A program made the translations under genes and the position numbers. A model generated the notes under the pieces. That model had not been told where the DNA came from and did not search any database. It saw only the letters and a program-made list of their open reading frames with translations. Shown here piece by piece: positions 51,960 through 61,464 of a stretch of 64,000 bases of DNA. Within the stretch, counting starts at the first letter, position 1. Each line of letters starts with the position of its first letter. Origin of the DNA: CAVVFX01 sp963747535 (GTDB taxonomy: Bacteria > Acidobacteriota > Terriglobia > Bryobacterales > Bryobacteraceae); the NCBI GenBank assembly GCA_963747535.1, contig CAVVFX010000006.1, positions 682,001 through 746,000 of the forward strand. Reading direction: 5' to 3'.

Positions 51960-54905
51960 ATGCCACGATCCTTTACATCCGGACTTGGGTTGCTCGCGCT
52001 GGCGGTCTGCGTGGTTCCGGCGAGCGCTGAAACAGACGGTCCCCGCTTCGAGAAAGACGTTCTCCCGATCTTCAGGCAATACTGTTTTACCTGCCATGGC
52101 CAGAGCGCTCCCAAGCTGGGACTCGACCTGAGAACGGCGGCGTCCACCTTAAAGGGGACTTATAACGGACCGGTGATCGTGAAGGGATCTCCCGAGCAAA
52201 GCGTGTTATGGCAAAAAGTCTCCAAGCACGCCATGCCGCCGGCCGTTTATGGACAGACGGTTCCCGATGCGGACATTGAGATCTTGAAACGCTGGATCGC
52301 GGGGGGCGCGCCGTCCGATCATCCAGGCGGTGATGGAAAAGAGGCCGCTGAGCAGCGGGTGCGTTTTGAAAAAGAGATTCTTCCGGTCCTGACCACGCGA
52401 TGCGTGCAATGCCACGGACAAGGCAAGCCGATGGCGGGCCTGGATCTCCGCACTGCGGCTTCGCTCCTCAAGGGGAGCAACAGCGGTCCGATCGTGGTAG
52501 AAGGATTTTCGGAACGAAGTCTCCTGATTCGAAAAGTCACCAGCCATAGCATGCCTCCGCCCGGCGCAGGCCAGCCCTTGAGCGAAGCAGAAATTCGTGT
52601 CTTGCGGGAATGGATCGATCGGGGCCAGTTCGAGGGCGAAGGTGTCGAAAACGCCCTGGATCGGCCTTTCAGTCCGGCGGAAGCCCCGGAGGTCACCAGC
52701 CAGCAACGCGATTTCTGGTCGTTTCGAAAACCTGTTGCGTCGCCGGTCCCGAAGGTCCGGGCTGCGGACCGTGTTCGCAGCCCCGTCGATTCATTCATCT
52801 TGGCGAAGTTGGAGTCTCAAGGACTTGGACTTTCTCCCGACGCTCCCAATCTGACGCTGTTCCGGCGAGCTTATTTCGACTTGATCGGACTACCTCCCAC
52901 ACCTGAGGAAGTACGAGACTTTCAGGCGGATACAAAGCCCGGCGCCTATGAACGGCTGATTGATCGATTGCTTGCTTCCCCTCATTATGGCGAGCGTTGG
53001 GGACGACAGTGGCTGGATGCGGCAGGCTATGTGGACACGACCGGAAAGGATTACGACGCGAAGAAACTGGAGTTGGCCGAAGGCATGTGGCGCTATCGCG
53101 ATTATGTGATAGCGTCGACCAATCAGGATAAGCCGTGGGACAAATTCCTGGCTGAGCAGATCGCCGGGGATGAAATGGCCGACTGGCGAGCGGCCAAACA
53201 TCTCACGCCACGGATGGTCGAGCTTCTGACCGCAACCGGCTATATGCGCAACATTCTCGACATCACCTGGGACGATATCGAGAACCTGCCGGTAAATCGG
53301 TTTGAGGCGCTTTTCAAGTTAGCCGAGAAAGTTTCGAGCAGCACCATGGGCCTGACGGTTGGGTGCGCGCGTTGTCACACACATAAGTTTGATCCCGTGC
53401 CCCAACGGGACTACTATCGATTTCTAGCGCTCTTCACTACCGCCTACAACCCGAACGATTGGATTAAACCAGACGACCGCTATCTTTGGGCTGTATCCAA
53501 GGAGGACAAGGAGGAGATCGACCACTACAACGCTGAGATCGACCGGCCAGTCGCGGAACTCTCCAAGCAACTCGCGGCGCTCCGGCGGCCCTACGAAGAG
53601 CGCATTTTGAATGAAAAGCTGAAATCGCTTCCGGAGGCGATCCGCCAGGATGCCAAGATTGCGGTGGAAACTCCGAAGGAGAAGCGGGACGAGATTCAAA
53701 AGTATCTGATTACGAAACTCGGGTCGAGCTTGCAGGTTAGCGCCTCGGAAGTACAGAAGAGCTTGAGCGAAGCGGATTCAGCTAGTGTTGGGAAGCTCGA
53801 GACGCAGATCCGTACCTGGAATGGGTACCGGCGCAACCTGGACAAATTGCAAGCCCTTTGGGATGTCGGCGCGCCGCCTGCCAACCGGTTGCTTCAGAGA
53901 GGGAGCGAAGCATCCCCGGGTCCAAGAGTGACACCGGGTTTTCCGGAAGTTCTCTGCGAGCCGGGCAAGACCGACGCCGTTCGGCCGAGAGAGACTGAAG
54001 GTAAGACTTCCGGGTACCGATTGGCGTTCGCCGATTGGTTGGTAAGCAGGCAGAATCCTCTGACGGCCCGCGTGATTGTCAATCGTATCTGGCAGGGACA
54101 CTTTGGAACGGGGATCGTCGCGACTGCGGACAACTTCGGCAAGACAGGATCACCGCCAGTGAACCCAGAGTTGCTGGATTGGTTGGCCGTCGATTTTATG
54201 GATCATGGATGGAGCGCCAAACGTTTGCACAGGATGATCATGCTTTCCACCGTGTACCGTCAGTCGGCGCGGCAGGGTGGAGAGCCGTGGGTGGCTAAAG
54301 CAACGGTCATCGATCCTGAAAATCGTCTATTGTGGAGGATGAATTTGCGCCGTTTGGATGCTGAGATACTGCGGGACTCGGTGATTGCCGCGGCGGGGAA
54401 ACTCGATCTCCTGATGGGCGGTCCGCCTATACCGTTGGAGACGCGCCCGGATGGTTTGCAAGTAGTATCCGACGAAGCCGGACGCTGGCGGCGTAGCGTT
54501 TACCTCACCGCCCGCCGAAACTACCCGCTGAATTTTCTCGGCGTATTCGATTACCCCATGATCGACGCGACTTGTACCCGGCGGGTGAACTCCGCGACGC
54601 CTTTGCAATCGTTGACGATGATGAACGACACATTCATTCTGGAGAGCGCGAGCTATCTCGCGGCACGCGCCGGCGACATGGCCCAAGCTGACGGTTCAAC
54701 CGCCAGGAAGCTCGAAGCGGTATACCTGCTGGCGCTTTCGCGAAAGCCGACCGCAAAAGAGATTCAACTCGGCGAGGAGTACTTGCGGCAACAGCAAAAG
54801 ATCTATGTCGACGCGAATGTGCCGGTGCGCGACGCGGCTGCTAAATCGTTCGCCAGCCTGGCCCAGATGGTCCTTAGCTCCAACGAGTTCCTGTATGTCG
54901 ATTGA
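51960..54905 (+). CDS. PSD1 / planctomycete-type cytochrome c protein (DUF1549-DUF1553)
   Basis: 981 residues. Signal peptide (GLLALAVCVVPASAE). Two tandem PSCyt1 c-type domains with heme motifs CFTCH and CVQCH, each followed by a GLDLRTAAS..KG repeat unit, then DUF1549 (FDLIGLPPTPEEVRDFQADT, LLASPHYGERWGRQWLDAAG) and DUF1553 (LAFADWLVSRQNPLTARVIV, NRIWQGHFGTGIVATADNFG) with a CARCHTHKFDPV motif between. Envelope protein, possibly electron-linked oxidation or binding of polymers; the biochemical role of PSD1 proteins is unknown. Its stop overlaps or abuts the M81 peptidase gene, so they are probably one transcript. Confidence 0.9.
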   Translation: MPRSFTSGLGLLALAVCVVPASAETDGPRFEKDVLPIFRQYCFTCHGQSAPKLGLDLRTAASTLKGTYNGPVIVKGSPEQSVLWQKVSKHAMPPAVYGQTVPDADIEILKRWIAGGAPSDHPGGDGKEAAEQRVRFEKEILPVLTTRCVQCHGQGKPMAGLDLRTAASLLKGSNSGPIVVEGFSERSLLIRKVTSHSMPPPGAGQPLSEAEIRVLREWIDRGQFEGEGVENALDRPFSPAEAPEVTSQQRDFWSFRKPVASPVPKVRAADRVRSPVDSFILAKLESQGLGLSPDAPNLTLFRRAYFDLIGLPPTPEEVRDFQADTKPGAYERLIDRLLASPHYGERWGRQWLDAAGYVDTTGKDYDAKKLELAEGMWRYRDYVIASTNQDKPWDKFLAEQIAGDEMADWRAAKHLTPRMVELLTATGYMRNILDITWDDIENLPVNRFEALFKLAEKVSSSTMGLTVGCARCHTHKFDPVPQRDYYRFLALFTTAYNPNDWIKPDDRYLWAVSKEDKEEIDHYNAEIDRPVAELSKQLAALRRPYEERILNEKLKSLPEAIRQDAKIAVETPKEKRDEIQKYLITKLGSSLQVSASEVQKSLSEADSASVGKLETQIRTWNGYRRNLDKLQALWDVGAPPANRLLQRGSEASPGPRVTPGFPEVLCEPGKTDAVRPRETEGKTSGYRLAFADWLVSRQNPLTARVIVNRIWQGHFGTGIVATADNFGKTGSPPVNPELLDWLAVDFMDHGWSAKRLHRMIMLSTVYRQSARQGGEPWVAKATVIDPENRLLWRMNLRRLDAEILRDSVIAAAGKLDLLMGGPPIPLETRPDGLQVVSDEAGRWRRSVYLTARRNYPLNFLGVFDYPMIDATCTRRVNSATPLQSLTMMNDTFILESASYLAARAGDMAQADGSTARKLEAVYLLALSRKPTAKEIQLGEEYLRQQQKIYVDANVPVRDAAAKSFASLAQMVLSSNEFLYVD

Positions 54906-54931
54906 TATCGTCGGCGCGGAGCACTGATCCC

Positions 54932-56407
54932 GTGTCTATTGCAATCGCCTCCATCCTGCAGGAAGCTAACACGTTCTCGCCCGTGATGACTCGGTATGAG
55001 GACTTCACTCCGGTTTTCGGTCCTGCAGCGCTGGAGCGGCATCGCGGCAAGATGACCGAAATGGGCGGCTTTATCGAGGTTTTGACGAAGGGCCGGCGGC
55101 CGATTGCTCCCGTTTGCGCGGCTTGGGCGATCACCGCAAATCGACTCCTGCGGGCAGATTTCGAGCGACTGGTGAATGATTTCCGTTCCCATCTGGCAGC
55201 GGCCGGAAAACCGGAAGGCCTCTTGCTGGCCATGCACGGCGCTCAAACGGCGGAGGGCGTTGACGACGTGGAGGGGCATGTTGTGGGGTGCGCCCGGGAG
55301 ATACTTGGACCCAATATTCCGATCGTGCTTACTTTGGACCTTCATGCTAATGTCACGCGCGCCATGGTCGAGCGCGCGACGGCCATCGTGGGTTATCACA
55401 CTTACCCCCACATCGACATGTACGAAGTGGGGCAGAAGGCGGCAAAGTTGCTGCTCAAGACACTTGCAGGGAAGGTTCGACCGGCTATGGCGTGGCGCAA
55501 GTTGCCACTTATGGTGAATGCCGAGAATCAGGAGACCTCCCATGGGCCGGCGCATCGGCTTTTCACGCGCGCCCAGGCCTTAGAGAGCGACGGCAAAGCC
55601 GAAGCCGTTTCTATCTTTCCGGTGCAACCTTGGATGGATATCGAGGAGATGGGATCGGCGGTGGTCGCCGTTACTAACGGAGACCCGCGGGGAGCTGATC
55701 GGCAGGCGGCGGCAATCGCACAGAAATTCTGGGACACGCGGCGGGATTTCGAAGTCGAGCTAACACCCGTTGAAGAGGCGATTCAGTTGGCGCTTTCCAC
55801 CAAAGGCGGTCCGGTCGTTCTGGCGGAATCCTCCGACAGCACTGGATCCGGCTCGCCGGGGGACAGTACGGGAGTGCTGAAACACCTGGTCCGAGCGCGG
55901 CTAACGGAGACCGCGGCGATATTTCTCGTCGACCCGGAAGCGGCAAATATGCTCGCGAGTTCCGGAATCGGCGTCACGGTTACGCTTCCGATCGGGGGTA
56001 AAATCGACCGGAAAAGTTCCAAGCCGGTGCGCGTGACGGGCCGGGTTCGAATGATCTCCGATGGCAGGTGGACGGCGCGCGCCCGCGGCTACAATACCGG
56101 TATTGAGACATGCATGGGAACGACGGTTGTGTTTGAAGTCGGTATGGTGCGAATCCTGATCGCGGAACGCCCGGCCATGACCGTCGACCCTGAGTTGTTT
56201 CGCAGCCACGGGATCGATCCCGCGTACTGCAAAATCGTCGTAGTGAAATCGCCTAATGGCTTTCGCGCAGCCTATGAACCGATCGCCAGGCGAATTTTCA
56301 TAGTCGATACGCCTGGCGTGAGTACCGCCAAGCTGGAGACTATGCCTTTCAAGCGCATCAATCGCCCGATCTATCCGCTTGACCGCGACCTGACATACAA
56401 GGCATAG
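54932..56407 (+). CDS. M81 family metallopeptidase (MlrC-like)
   Basis: 491 residues from GTG at 54932, which gives the normal family N-terminus VSIAIASILQEANTFSPVMT (a TTG at 54902 is possible). Metal-binding features: PEGLLLAMHGAQTAEGVDDV, LTLDLHANVTRAMVERATAI, GYHTYPHIDMYEVGQKA; C-terminal part AESSDSTGSGSPGDSTGVLK and the terminal YPLDRD. MlrC proteins finish degradation of cyclic peptides such as microcystin in some bacteria, but most members act on unknown amides. Cytoplasmic, no signal. It is followed two bases later by an MFS transporter that may import its substrate (inference). Confidence 0.88.
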   Translation: MSIAIASILQEANTFSPVMTRYEDFTPVFGPAALERHRGKMTEMGGFIEVLTKGRRPIAPVCAAWAITANRLLRADFERLVNDFRSHLAAAGKPEGLLLAMHGAQTAEGVDDVEGHVVGCAREILGPNIPIVLTLDLHANVTRAMVERATAIVGYHTYPHIDMYEVGQKAAKLLLKTLAGKVRPAMAWRKLPLMVNAENQETSHGPAHRLFTRAQALESDGKAEAVSIFPVQPWMDIEEMGSAVVAVTNGDPRGADRQAAAIAQKFWDTRRDFEVELTPVEEAIQLALSTKGGPVVLAESSDSTGSGSPGDSTGVLKHLVRARLTETAAIFLVDPEAANMLASSGIGVTVTLPIGGKIDRKSSKPVRVTGRVRMISDGRWTARARGYNTGIETCMGTTVVFEVGMVRILIAERPAMTVDPELFRSHGIDPAYCKIVVVKSPNGFRAAYEPIARRIFIVDTPGVSTAKLETMPFKRINRPIYPLDRDLTYKA

Positions 56408-56409
56408 AG

Positions 56410-57702
56410 ATGGCCCGTCCCACTCTGGTCCGGTATTCGATCGTGGGCCTGGCGATGGGGATCAATATGCTTTGCTACACGGACCGGGTTTGTATCGCAG
56501 TGGCGGGACCCAGGATCCGCAGCGAACTGGGATTATCACAAGCGCAGTTGGGGCTGGTCTTCAGCATCTTTTTTCTGGCTTATGCCGTCGCGCAAGCACC
56601 CTGGGGGATGCTGGCGGATCGAATCGGATCGCGCGGTATCATCACGGCCGCGATCTTCTGCTGGTCCGGGTTTACCGCGCTGACCGGAGTCGCGCGGGGT
56701 CTCGTCTCGATGCTGACTGTACGGTTCACGTTCGGCACGTTGGAAGCGGCGCTATCCCCCGCCACAGCGACCGCGTTCACGCGCTGGGTGCCAGTCGCTG
56801 AGCGCTCGACCTCCTTTGGCGCATACTTAAGCGGCGGTCGTCTCGGCGCAGGGCTCACACCGCCGTTGGCGGCGTTCCTGATGCTGCGGTTCGGGTGGCC
56901 GACCATGTTCGCGATCTTCGGATCGCTCGGTGTCCTGGCGGCGCCGGCGTGGTTCATTTGGTTTCGAGACGATCCTTCGACTCACACTTCCATGAACGCG
57001 GAAGAGCGGGAAATTATCCGCGCAGGAATTGCGCAGCCCTCTGAACGCGATGGGACCGCAACGCATCCACCCTGGGGTGACTTGGTGCGGTCCAGTCGCT
57101 TGTGGTGTCTGCTGGGAGTCGCTTTCGCAACCACCTTTCTGTGGCAGTTTTATATCACGTGGTTTCCAGCGTACCTGATTGAAAAACGCGGGCTTCCTGT
57201 GCAGGAAGCATCTTATTACGCCGGCCTGCCGTTTCTGTTCGGCTTCGCTACTACGTGGATAGGCGGGTTGATAACGGATTATCTGACGCGCCGCTTCGAT
57301 GCGCGACGAGGGCGCTTGTACCTGGGCTGCGCGGGCTTGCTGCTGACTGGAACGCTGATGTCGCTTGGCATCTTCTCCCCTCTGCCCCGGCTCGGCGCGT
57401 TGTTCATGGCCGTGGCGGCGGGAGCGATCGATTTGTATCTGGGCGCGGCATGGTCCTCCGCCGTTGATATCGGAGGCCGGTCCGGCGGCTCAGTGGCCGG
57501 CTTAATGAACGCCTCTTCCAACTGCGCCGGCTTCGCTTCACCTGCACTCATGGGCTGGGTGTTGCAAACTACAGACAACTGGAACACCATTCTGTTCGCC
57601 GGAATTGTAAGCACGTTCATCGGCGCATATCTCTGGACACGGGTGAATCCGCCGATAGCGCTGGTCCTATCGAGCAAAGTAGTCAGCAGCGTCGGTCCGT
57701 GA
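56410..57702 (+). CDS. MFS transporter (anion:cation symporter-like)
   Basis: 430 residues, starting two bases after the peptidase stop. Twelve hydrophobic segments; N-terminal MGINMLCYTDRVCIAVAGP and QLGLVFSIFFLAYAVAQAPW, the MFS motif GMLADRIGSRGI between helices 2 and 3, and RFTFGTLEAALSPATATAFT typical of the ACS family for sugar acids or small organic anions. Inner-membrane symporter, last gene of the DUF1501-PSD1-M81 group. The final 15 residues or so (PIALVLSSKVVSSVGP) are not family-like and lie where a Tn3 remnant abuts, so the natural C-terminus may have been replaced. Confidence 0.88.
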   Translation: MARPTLVRYSIVGLAMGINMLCYTDRVCIAVAGPRIRSELGLSQAQLGLVFSIFFLAYAVAQAPWGMLADRIGSRGIITAAIFCWSGFTALTGVARGLVSMLTVRFTFGTLEAALSPATATAFTRWVPVAERSTSFGAYLSGGRLGAGLTPPLAAFLMLRFGWPTMFAIFGSLGVLAAPAWFIWFRDDPSTHTSMNAEEREIIRAGIAQPSERDGTATHPPWGDLVRSSRLWCLLGVAFATTFLWQFYITWFPAYLIEKRGLPVQEASYYAGLPFLFGFATTWIGGLITDYLTRRFDARRGRLYLGCAGLLLTGTLMSLGIFSPLPRLGALFMAVAAGAIDLYLGAAWSSAVDIGGRSGGSVAGLMNASSNCAGFASPALMGWVLQTTDNWNTILFAGIVSTFIGAYLWTRVNPPIALVLSSKVVSSVGP

Positions 57703-58038
57703 TCGGTGGCGAGCGCCGTCGGCAACAGCCACGCCGCGAGCTCCCTATACAGAGCTCGGGTCAATGGGAGAAGCTCCAGTGCAGTTTCAATCTCAAGGAT
57801 GTGCTCCCGGCGCGTTTGATCTCGTTCGGCGTAATCGTCGAAACATGCTGCATCGACGCCGAGTTGCTTAGCGACGAAGGCGCATAGCGCAGCGGGTGGT
57901 TGCTTACATTGTTGAAGTATCCGCCCTGGGAAATGCAGATAAGCAAAGCATGAGTGCGAAACCAAGACGATTAGGATCGCCGCGGCGGCAATCGATCCGC
58001 GTAAGATCCTCGGGGCTGAGCGTGTAATGGCCCACCAT
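57700..58038 (-). pseudogene. Tn3-family transposase N-terminal fragment (DUF4158)
   Basis: Minus strand from ATG 58038: MVGHYTLSPEDLTRIDCRRG, DPNRLGFALMLC, then a frameshift near 57930 into YLHFPGRILQQCKQPPAALC, AFVAKQLGVDAACFDDYAER, DQTRREHILEIETALELLPL and LYRELAAWLLPTALATDHG. This is the DUF4158 N-terminal domain of Tn3 transposases. The remaining roughly 850 residues are absent; the fragment stops at the MFS gene end. A TIR-bounded element begins 13 bases to its right. Confidence 0.8.
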
Positions 58039-58124
58039 CCCGCGCTCATCGCTAGACTAGTGTGTAGTGTCCACGAAATAACTGGACAGAACGGTCGCCG
58101 GTGTAAATCTACGAAATTAGCGAT

Positions 58125-58308
58125 CTAGTACTACTGTGTTACAAAATCACAAAACTCTATGCCTGCCCGGGCTTCACTGCATCTCCGGATCGGCAGAAGT
58201 CGCGTCCGGCTGATCCCGAGCCAACTCGTACGAAACCTAATAACGGCATGCCTCCTGAGCCCGCCGACAAAAATTGGGTCGCATCATTTTGTAACACAGT
58301 AATACTAG
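58125..58308. repeat. MITE-like inverted-repeat element nested in the larger element
   Basis: CTAGTACTACTGTGTTACAA (58125-58147, continuing AAT) is the inverted copy of 58286-58308 with one mismatch in 23 bases. The 138 bases between have no gene. Both tips read CTAG. The right tip supplies the stop codon region of the GxxExxY gene. Confidence 0.65.
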
Positions 58309-58622
58309 CGTAATGCCTTTAAATAATTAATACACTGCGCCAGATGCTCATTGGCAAAGCGGTCCACGCACTTCAACTCGACGATGACCTTTTCGCCGAC
58401 CACTAGATCGGCCGCATACTCGCCGAGGTACTTCCCGTTGTAAGAGATTGGGAATGAAACCTGGGCCTTGGCGCAGACACCCCGTAGAGGAAGCTCATGG
58501 ATCAGAGCTCGTTCTTAGACTTTCCCCAGGAAACCAGCGCCGATCACGTTGACCACCTCGAAGGCAGCGCCAATCACGACCTCCGTCAGATCTGATTCCC
58601 ATTCGTGTGCATCCGTGTCCAT
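58305..58622 (-). pseudogene. GxxExxY protein gene with an internal stop
   Basis: From ATG 58622: MDTDAHEWESDLTEVVIGAA, FEVVNVIGAGFLGKV, then TAA at 58515-58517, followed in the same frame by ERALIHELPLRGVCAKAQVS, YNGKYLGEYAADLVVGEKVI, VELKCVDRFANEHLAQCINY and LKALR to a natural stop at 58305. The GxxExxY motif that names the family is hit twice: the Glu is replaced by Gly and the Tyr codon is the stop. The family has a PDDEXK-like core (DLVV...VIVELK is present) and is common in accessory DNA. Confidence 0.78.
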
Positions 58623-58745
58623 CGGTGGCCCCATTGGTATGAGTGGCGCAAGGTGGCGAAAATCTCAGAAAAAATGTTGCTCAGGCCACGGATGCACACG
58701 AATCCTATTGTCCAGTTATTTCGTGGACACTACACCAGACTAGCG

Positions 58746-59085
58746 GGAGCTTGGAGACTGAGCCGCTGCGACTCAGTGAGCAGTTCTCGGTGTGACATGG
58801 CCGTCCCTGTGAAGTATTCCTCAACCATGACGCGGCGTGGTCCGAAACTCCGACGCGGATTGCATAGGCTGCGACTCGGCCCCGGTTCTGCCAGCTATGT
58901 AAAGTCTCCAACGCCGGACCGGGCGGCCAAGACGCTCCTTAAGCGGACCTTTTGCCTAAATTATCGTCTGAACCTCCATGCGAACCGCATCGGCCATAGT
59001 CTGTCTTTCCTTACCGTCGCTTGCGCAGACGCTTTCGCCGGCTGGGAGTTGGATTTTCAGACTTGAGGTTTTTCGACCAGGACAA
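58746..59085. other. intergenic stretch, nothing recognised
   Basis: Between the inverted-repeat element and the acetamidase remnant. Short open frames on the plus strand show no family motif. Confidence 0.45.
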
Positions 59086-59605
59086 TTACGACCTTATGGA
59101 ACTTACTCTTGACGGCACTAAACTGACGGGAAAGCTCGGCGGAAACGTCATTGAGGTACGTTTCAAAACGGAAATATCGATGCCACCGCGAAGATGAGCC
59201 AGGGGCCAGCCATCCAGCTCTAAGGGCTGGAAGGAAATCGGATTACCGGTACTGCCAAGTTTGCCGAGAACGATAACCGTGCAGACCTTCGGTGGGAGGC
59301 CGGCGTGAGGCGCCCCGGACCGCTGCATCCCGCACTCATGATTTCCAGCCGACGCAGTTTGAGCATTTCTTTTCGGTGCCATCGAACCGGTGCTTCCCGT
59401 AAACCCGTTCGAACCCGTGAAGACCTTGTCGGTGGATGCCGTGGCACGGACCCTCAAGGTGTACGCCGCACCAGCGGCGGCCCCCCCAACCGGCCCATTC
59501 TACGTGGAAGGCGCGGTTCCAGGAGACACGCTGGTTGTGCATTTCAATCGCATCCGGCTGAATCGCGATACCGCCATCAGTAGCCCCGCGTGTCCCCGAT
59601 GAGGA
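59086..59605 (+). pseudogene. acetamidase/formamidase-family gene remnant, several frameshifts
   Basis: Pieces in different frames line up in order: MELTLDGTKLTGKLGGNVIE, NGNIDATAKMSQGPAIQL, EGNRITGTAKFAENDNRADL, RTHDFQPTQFEHFFSVPS and VNPFEPVKTLSVDAVARTL through TGPFYVEGAVPGDTLVVHFN and RIRLNRDTA. The last pieces are the conserved start of acetamidase/formamidase proteins (family: FYVEGAxPGDTLVVKFxRIRLNR). The catalytic remainder is missing. Heavily decayed. Confidence 0.6.
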
Positions 59606-59689
59606 ACGCGATTTCCCCGTAGATGACTCAGCGGGCGGATGCGATGAACCGATCCCGAAACGGTTTGAAGGACCGCCGTACCCTGGACT

Positions 59690-60015
59690 CGCGAGCACCC
59701 AGCCATCGACATCGTCGGCTTCGGCGGCGTCAGCGAGAGCGGACAGGAGATCTACAGCTTCTGCAAACTCGAAGGCATCGCCAAGATCGTGCTGATGGGC
59801 GTCCATACCAATATCAGCATCTTGATCGCGGGTTCGGTACGCGCCAGATGACCCGCCTCGGCTTCGACGTGGTATTGGCCCGGGACCTGACTGACTCGAT
59901 GTACGATCCGCGGACGCGTCCTTTCGTCAGCCACGCGCGCGGCACCGAACTGGTGATTGAACATATCGAGACGATGTGGTGCCCGTCGATCCTCAGTGGA
60001 GATTGGACGCGGGTG
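59690..60015 (+). pseudogene. isochorismatase-like hydrolase remnant
   Basis: HPAIDIVGFGGVSESGQEIY, SFCKLEGIAKIVLMGVHTNI (the expected catalytic-Cys strand VLMGVHTNxC has lost its Cys), then after a frame change near 59835 RQMTRLGFDVVLARDLTDSM, YDPRTRPFVSHARGTELVIE and HIETMWCPSIL. This is the C-terminal half of a cysteine-hydrolase family protein; the 5' half is absent. Confidence 0.6.
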
Positions 60016-60160
60016 ATACTAGACTCGGCCGATCCGGAGTGCAGTACAGACGGAAGCCAAACGGCGCGCTAGCGATTTGCGAAGTCCTCGGCGCGCGGGA
60101 GATAGCGGGCGTAACTTCTGCCCGCTTCTCTCTAGCTCTGTTGTCGTTGCCAGTTCAATG

Positions 60161-60361
60161 TCAGAGTTTCTTCGGCCCTTTAGTCTTCTGGTGGGCTGCA
60201 TTTGAGGCCTCGTAGGCTTTGGCGGAATGATCAAACGCGATCTGAGAGTGCTGTGATGCATCCGCCTGCTCACCCTTTTCATGGGCCTCTGCGGCGCTCC
60301 GATGGGATTTAGCTGCTTCTTCGTGATGCGCGGCGGCTTTGTGGTGGTCGTGCTTTGGCAT
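60161..60361 (-). CDS. small Ala/His/Lys-rich protein
   Basis: 66 residues from ATG at 60361: MPKHDHHKAAAHHEEAAKSH, RSAAEAHEKGEQADASQHSQ, IAFDHSAKAYEASNAAHQKT, ending KGPKKL. Strongly helical, amphipathic with a heptad-like AAxxHxxAA spacing; many histidines could bind metal. Similar small proteins occur widely without known function, sometimes linked to stress. No signal peptide, no operon partner. It is the only intact gene between about 57.7 and 60.9 kb. Confidence 0.65.
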   Translation of the reverse strand: MPKHDHHKAAAHHEEAAKSHRSAAEAHEKGEQADASQHSQIAFDHSAKAYEASNAAHQKTKGPKKL

Positions 60362-60473
60362 TTATGGCTCCTGCCATTGCTAAGCATTTCACTGGCCTAT
60401 GCCCCCAGCGTGGGGTTCCGGCCTTGCTGGTTATGATGTTGGCCGCTGTCTCAGAGTAAGCGAGAAGCATTGG

Positions 60474-60900
60474 CTAAAGCTCGCAAGCGTCATGCTTCAC
60501 ACTGCGTAGGCCCCGCCTGGCCATGAACCCGCGGACGCGGTGGCGTTGATAGCCGGTCGCCTCGGTAATCTGGGCTAGGGGTCGCGCTGCCCGGCCGGGC
60601 GACCAGGGCCAGAATTTGCGCCGTGCGCGTTCCCTTCGCCGAACTGGCAGTCGTGGCCCTGGCCTTCTTGGTCGCGGCGAGCCGCTCCGGCGCAACGTCC
60701 GCGCCCTGTGCGCCAACATTGGCTACGGTTTCCGCGGTGGGCTCCGGCGTAACGGACTTGGCTGCCGCGAATGATCTGGCGTTCTGCGACGTGGCGGCAA
60801 AGAAGTTCCGGGTTGAACCCGGAGCCTTTGAAATCATGATTGGAAGCGCGTCTGATGACATCCGGCTGCAAGCGAGGTTAATCGTGAAATGACTGCACAC
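60474..60900 (-). pseudogene. DUF3489 domain protein with a frameshift
   Basis: From about 60900 one frame reads APERLAATKKARATTASSAK and GTRTAQILALVARPGSAT; near 60590 the homologous continuation moves to another frame, LAQITEATGYQRHRVRGFMA and RRGLRSVKHDACEL. This is the DUF3489 domain (winged-helix-like, typically EATGWQxHSVRGFxxGxxxKKLG), here without the final strands. Possibly a small DNA-binding protein in origin; now broken. Confidence 0.6.
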
Positions 60901-60933
60901 CCGCCGGTTACAATCGGTTGAGAAAGGAATAGC

Positions 60934-61464
60934 ATGATTTCTTCGCCCCAGCTCTCGCGCCGCAGTTTCCTTGGCCAGGCAGCCGCCCTCGCCGCCAGTC
61001 CCATGGCTGCGCAGAAAAAGCCAGGCCCCAAGATTTACATCCTTTGGGATATGGAGGGTGCGAGCGGTATCTTCACGCGTGAGCAGGCGTGGTATTGGGA
61101 GGAGGGGGTGAGAGAGAACGTCGCCGCCGAGGCGCGCGAACTGTTTACAGCCGACGTCAACGCGGTCTCGACGGCGGCTTTAGCAGCCGGCGCAAGTGAA
61201 TTGATCGTCTGCGACACGCATCATGGCGGAGGCAACCTCGTGCGCGAAAAATTGTCTACCGATCCCCGCATCACTTATTACTATCACACGAGGGGAACCG
61301 AGAATGGCAAGACGCGCTGGATGCCGGGGCTGGATCGGACCGTCAACGGGTTTATGCTGCCGGGTCACCACGCCAAAGCGTTCACTGACTTGGCGTTCAT
61401 GCCTCACACCAGCCACCGCGAATGGGCGGACTTCCGAATCAACGGACAAAGCGTCGGGGAAATA
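60934..61464 (+). pseudogene. M55 D-aminopeptidase (DppA-like), 5' part, interrupted by an insertion
   Basis: Starts at ATG 60934 (AAGGAA upstream) with a Tat signal SPQLSRRSFLGQAAALAASP. M55 metal-binding features: KIYILWDMEGASGIFTREQA, VCDTHHGGGNL (metal His) and GLDRTVNGFMLPGHHAKAFT (metal His), MPHTSHREWADFRING. The conserved INGQSVGEI is reached at 61464; the next codon belongs to the inserted element and a stop follows two codons later. The missing part resumes at 63801 in the correct frame. The truncated product (179 codons) lacks the C-terminal third. The intact enzyme would be an exported, zinc-dependent D-aminopeptidase. Confidence 0.88.

Larger units (their letters stand above)
58051..58744. 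mobile_element. about 0.69-kb element bounded by long inverted repeats, carrying a dead GxxExxY gene
   Basis: A perfect 27-base inverted repeat joins 58062-58088 and 58709-58735 (GTGTAGTGTCCACGAAATAA and its continuation CTGGACA); outside it CTAGACTAGT and CTAGTCTG extend the similarity to about 36 bases. No transposase is inside, so it would need one in trans. The interior carries a second inverted-repeat element (58125-58308) and a GxxExxY pseudogene (58305-58622). It sits directly beside the Tn3 fragment. Confidence 0.7.
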
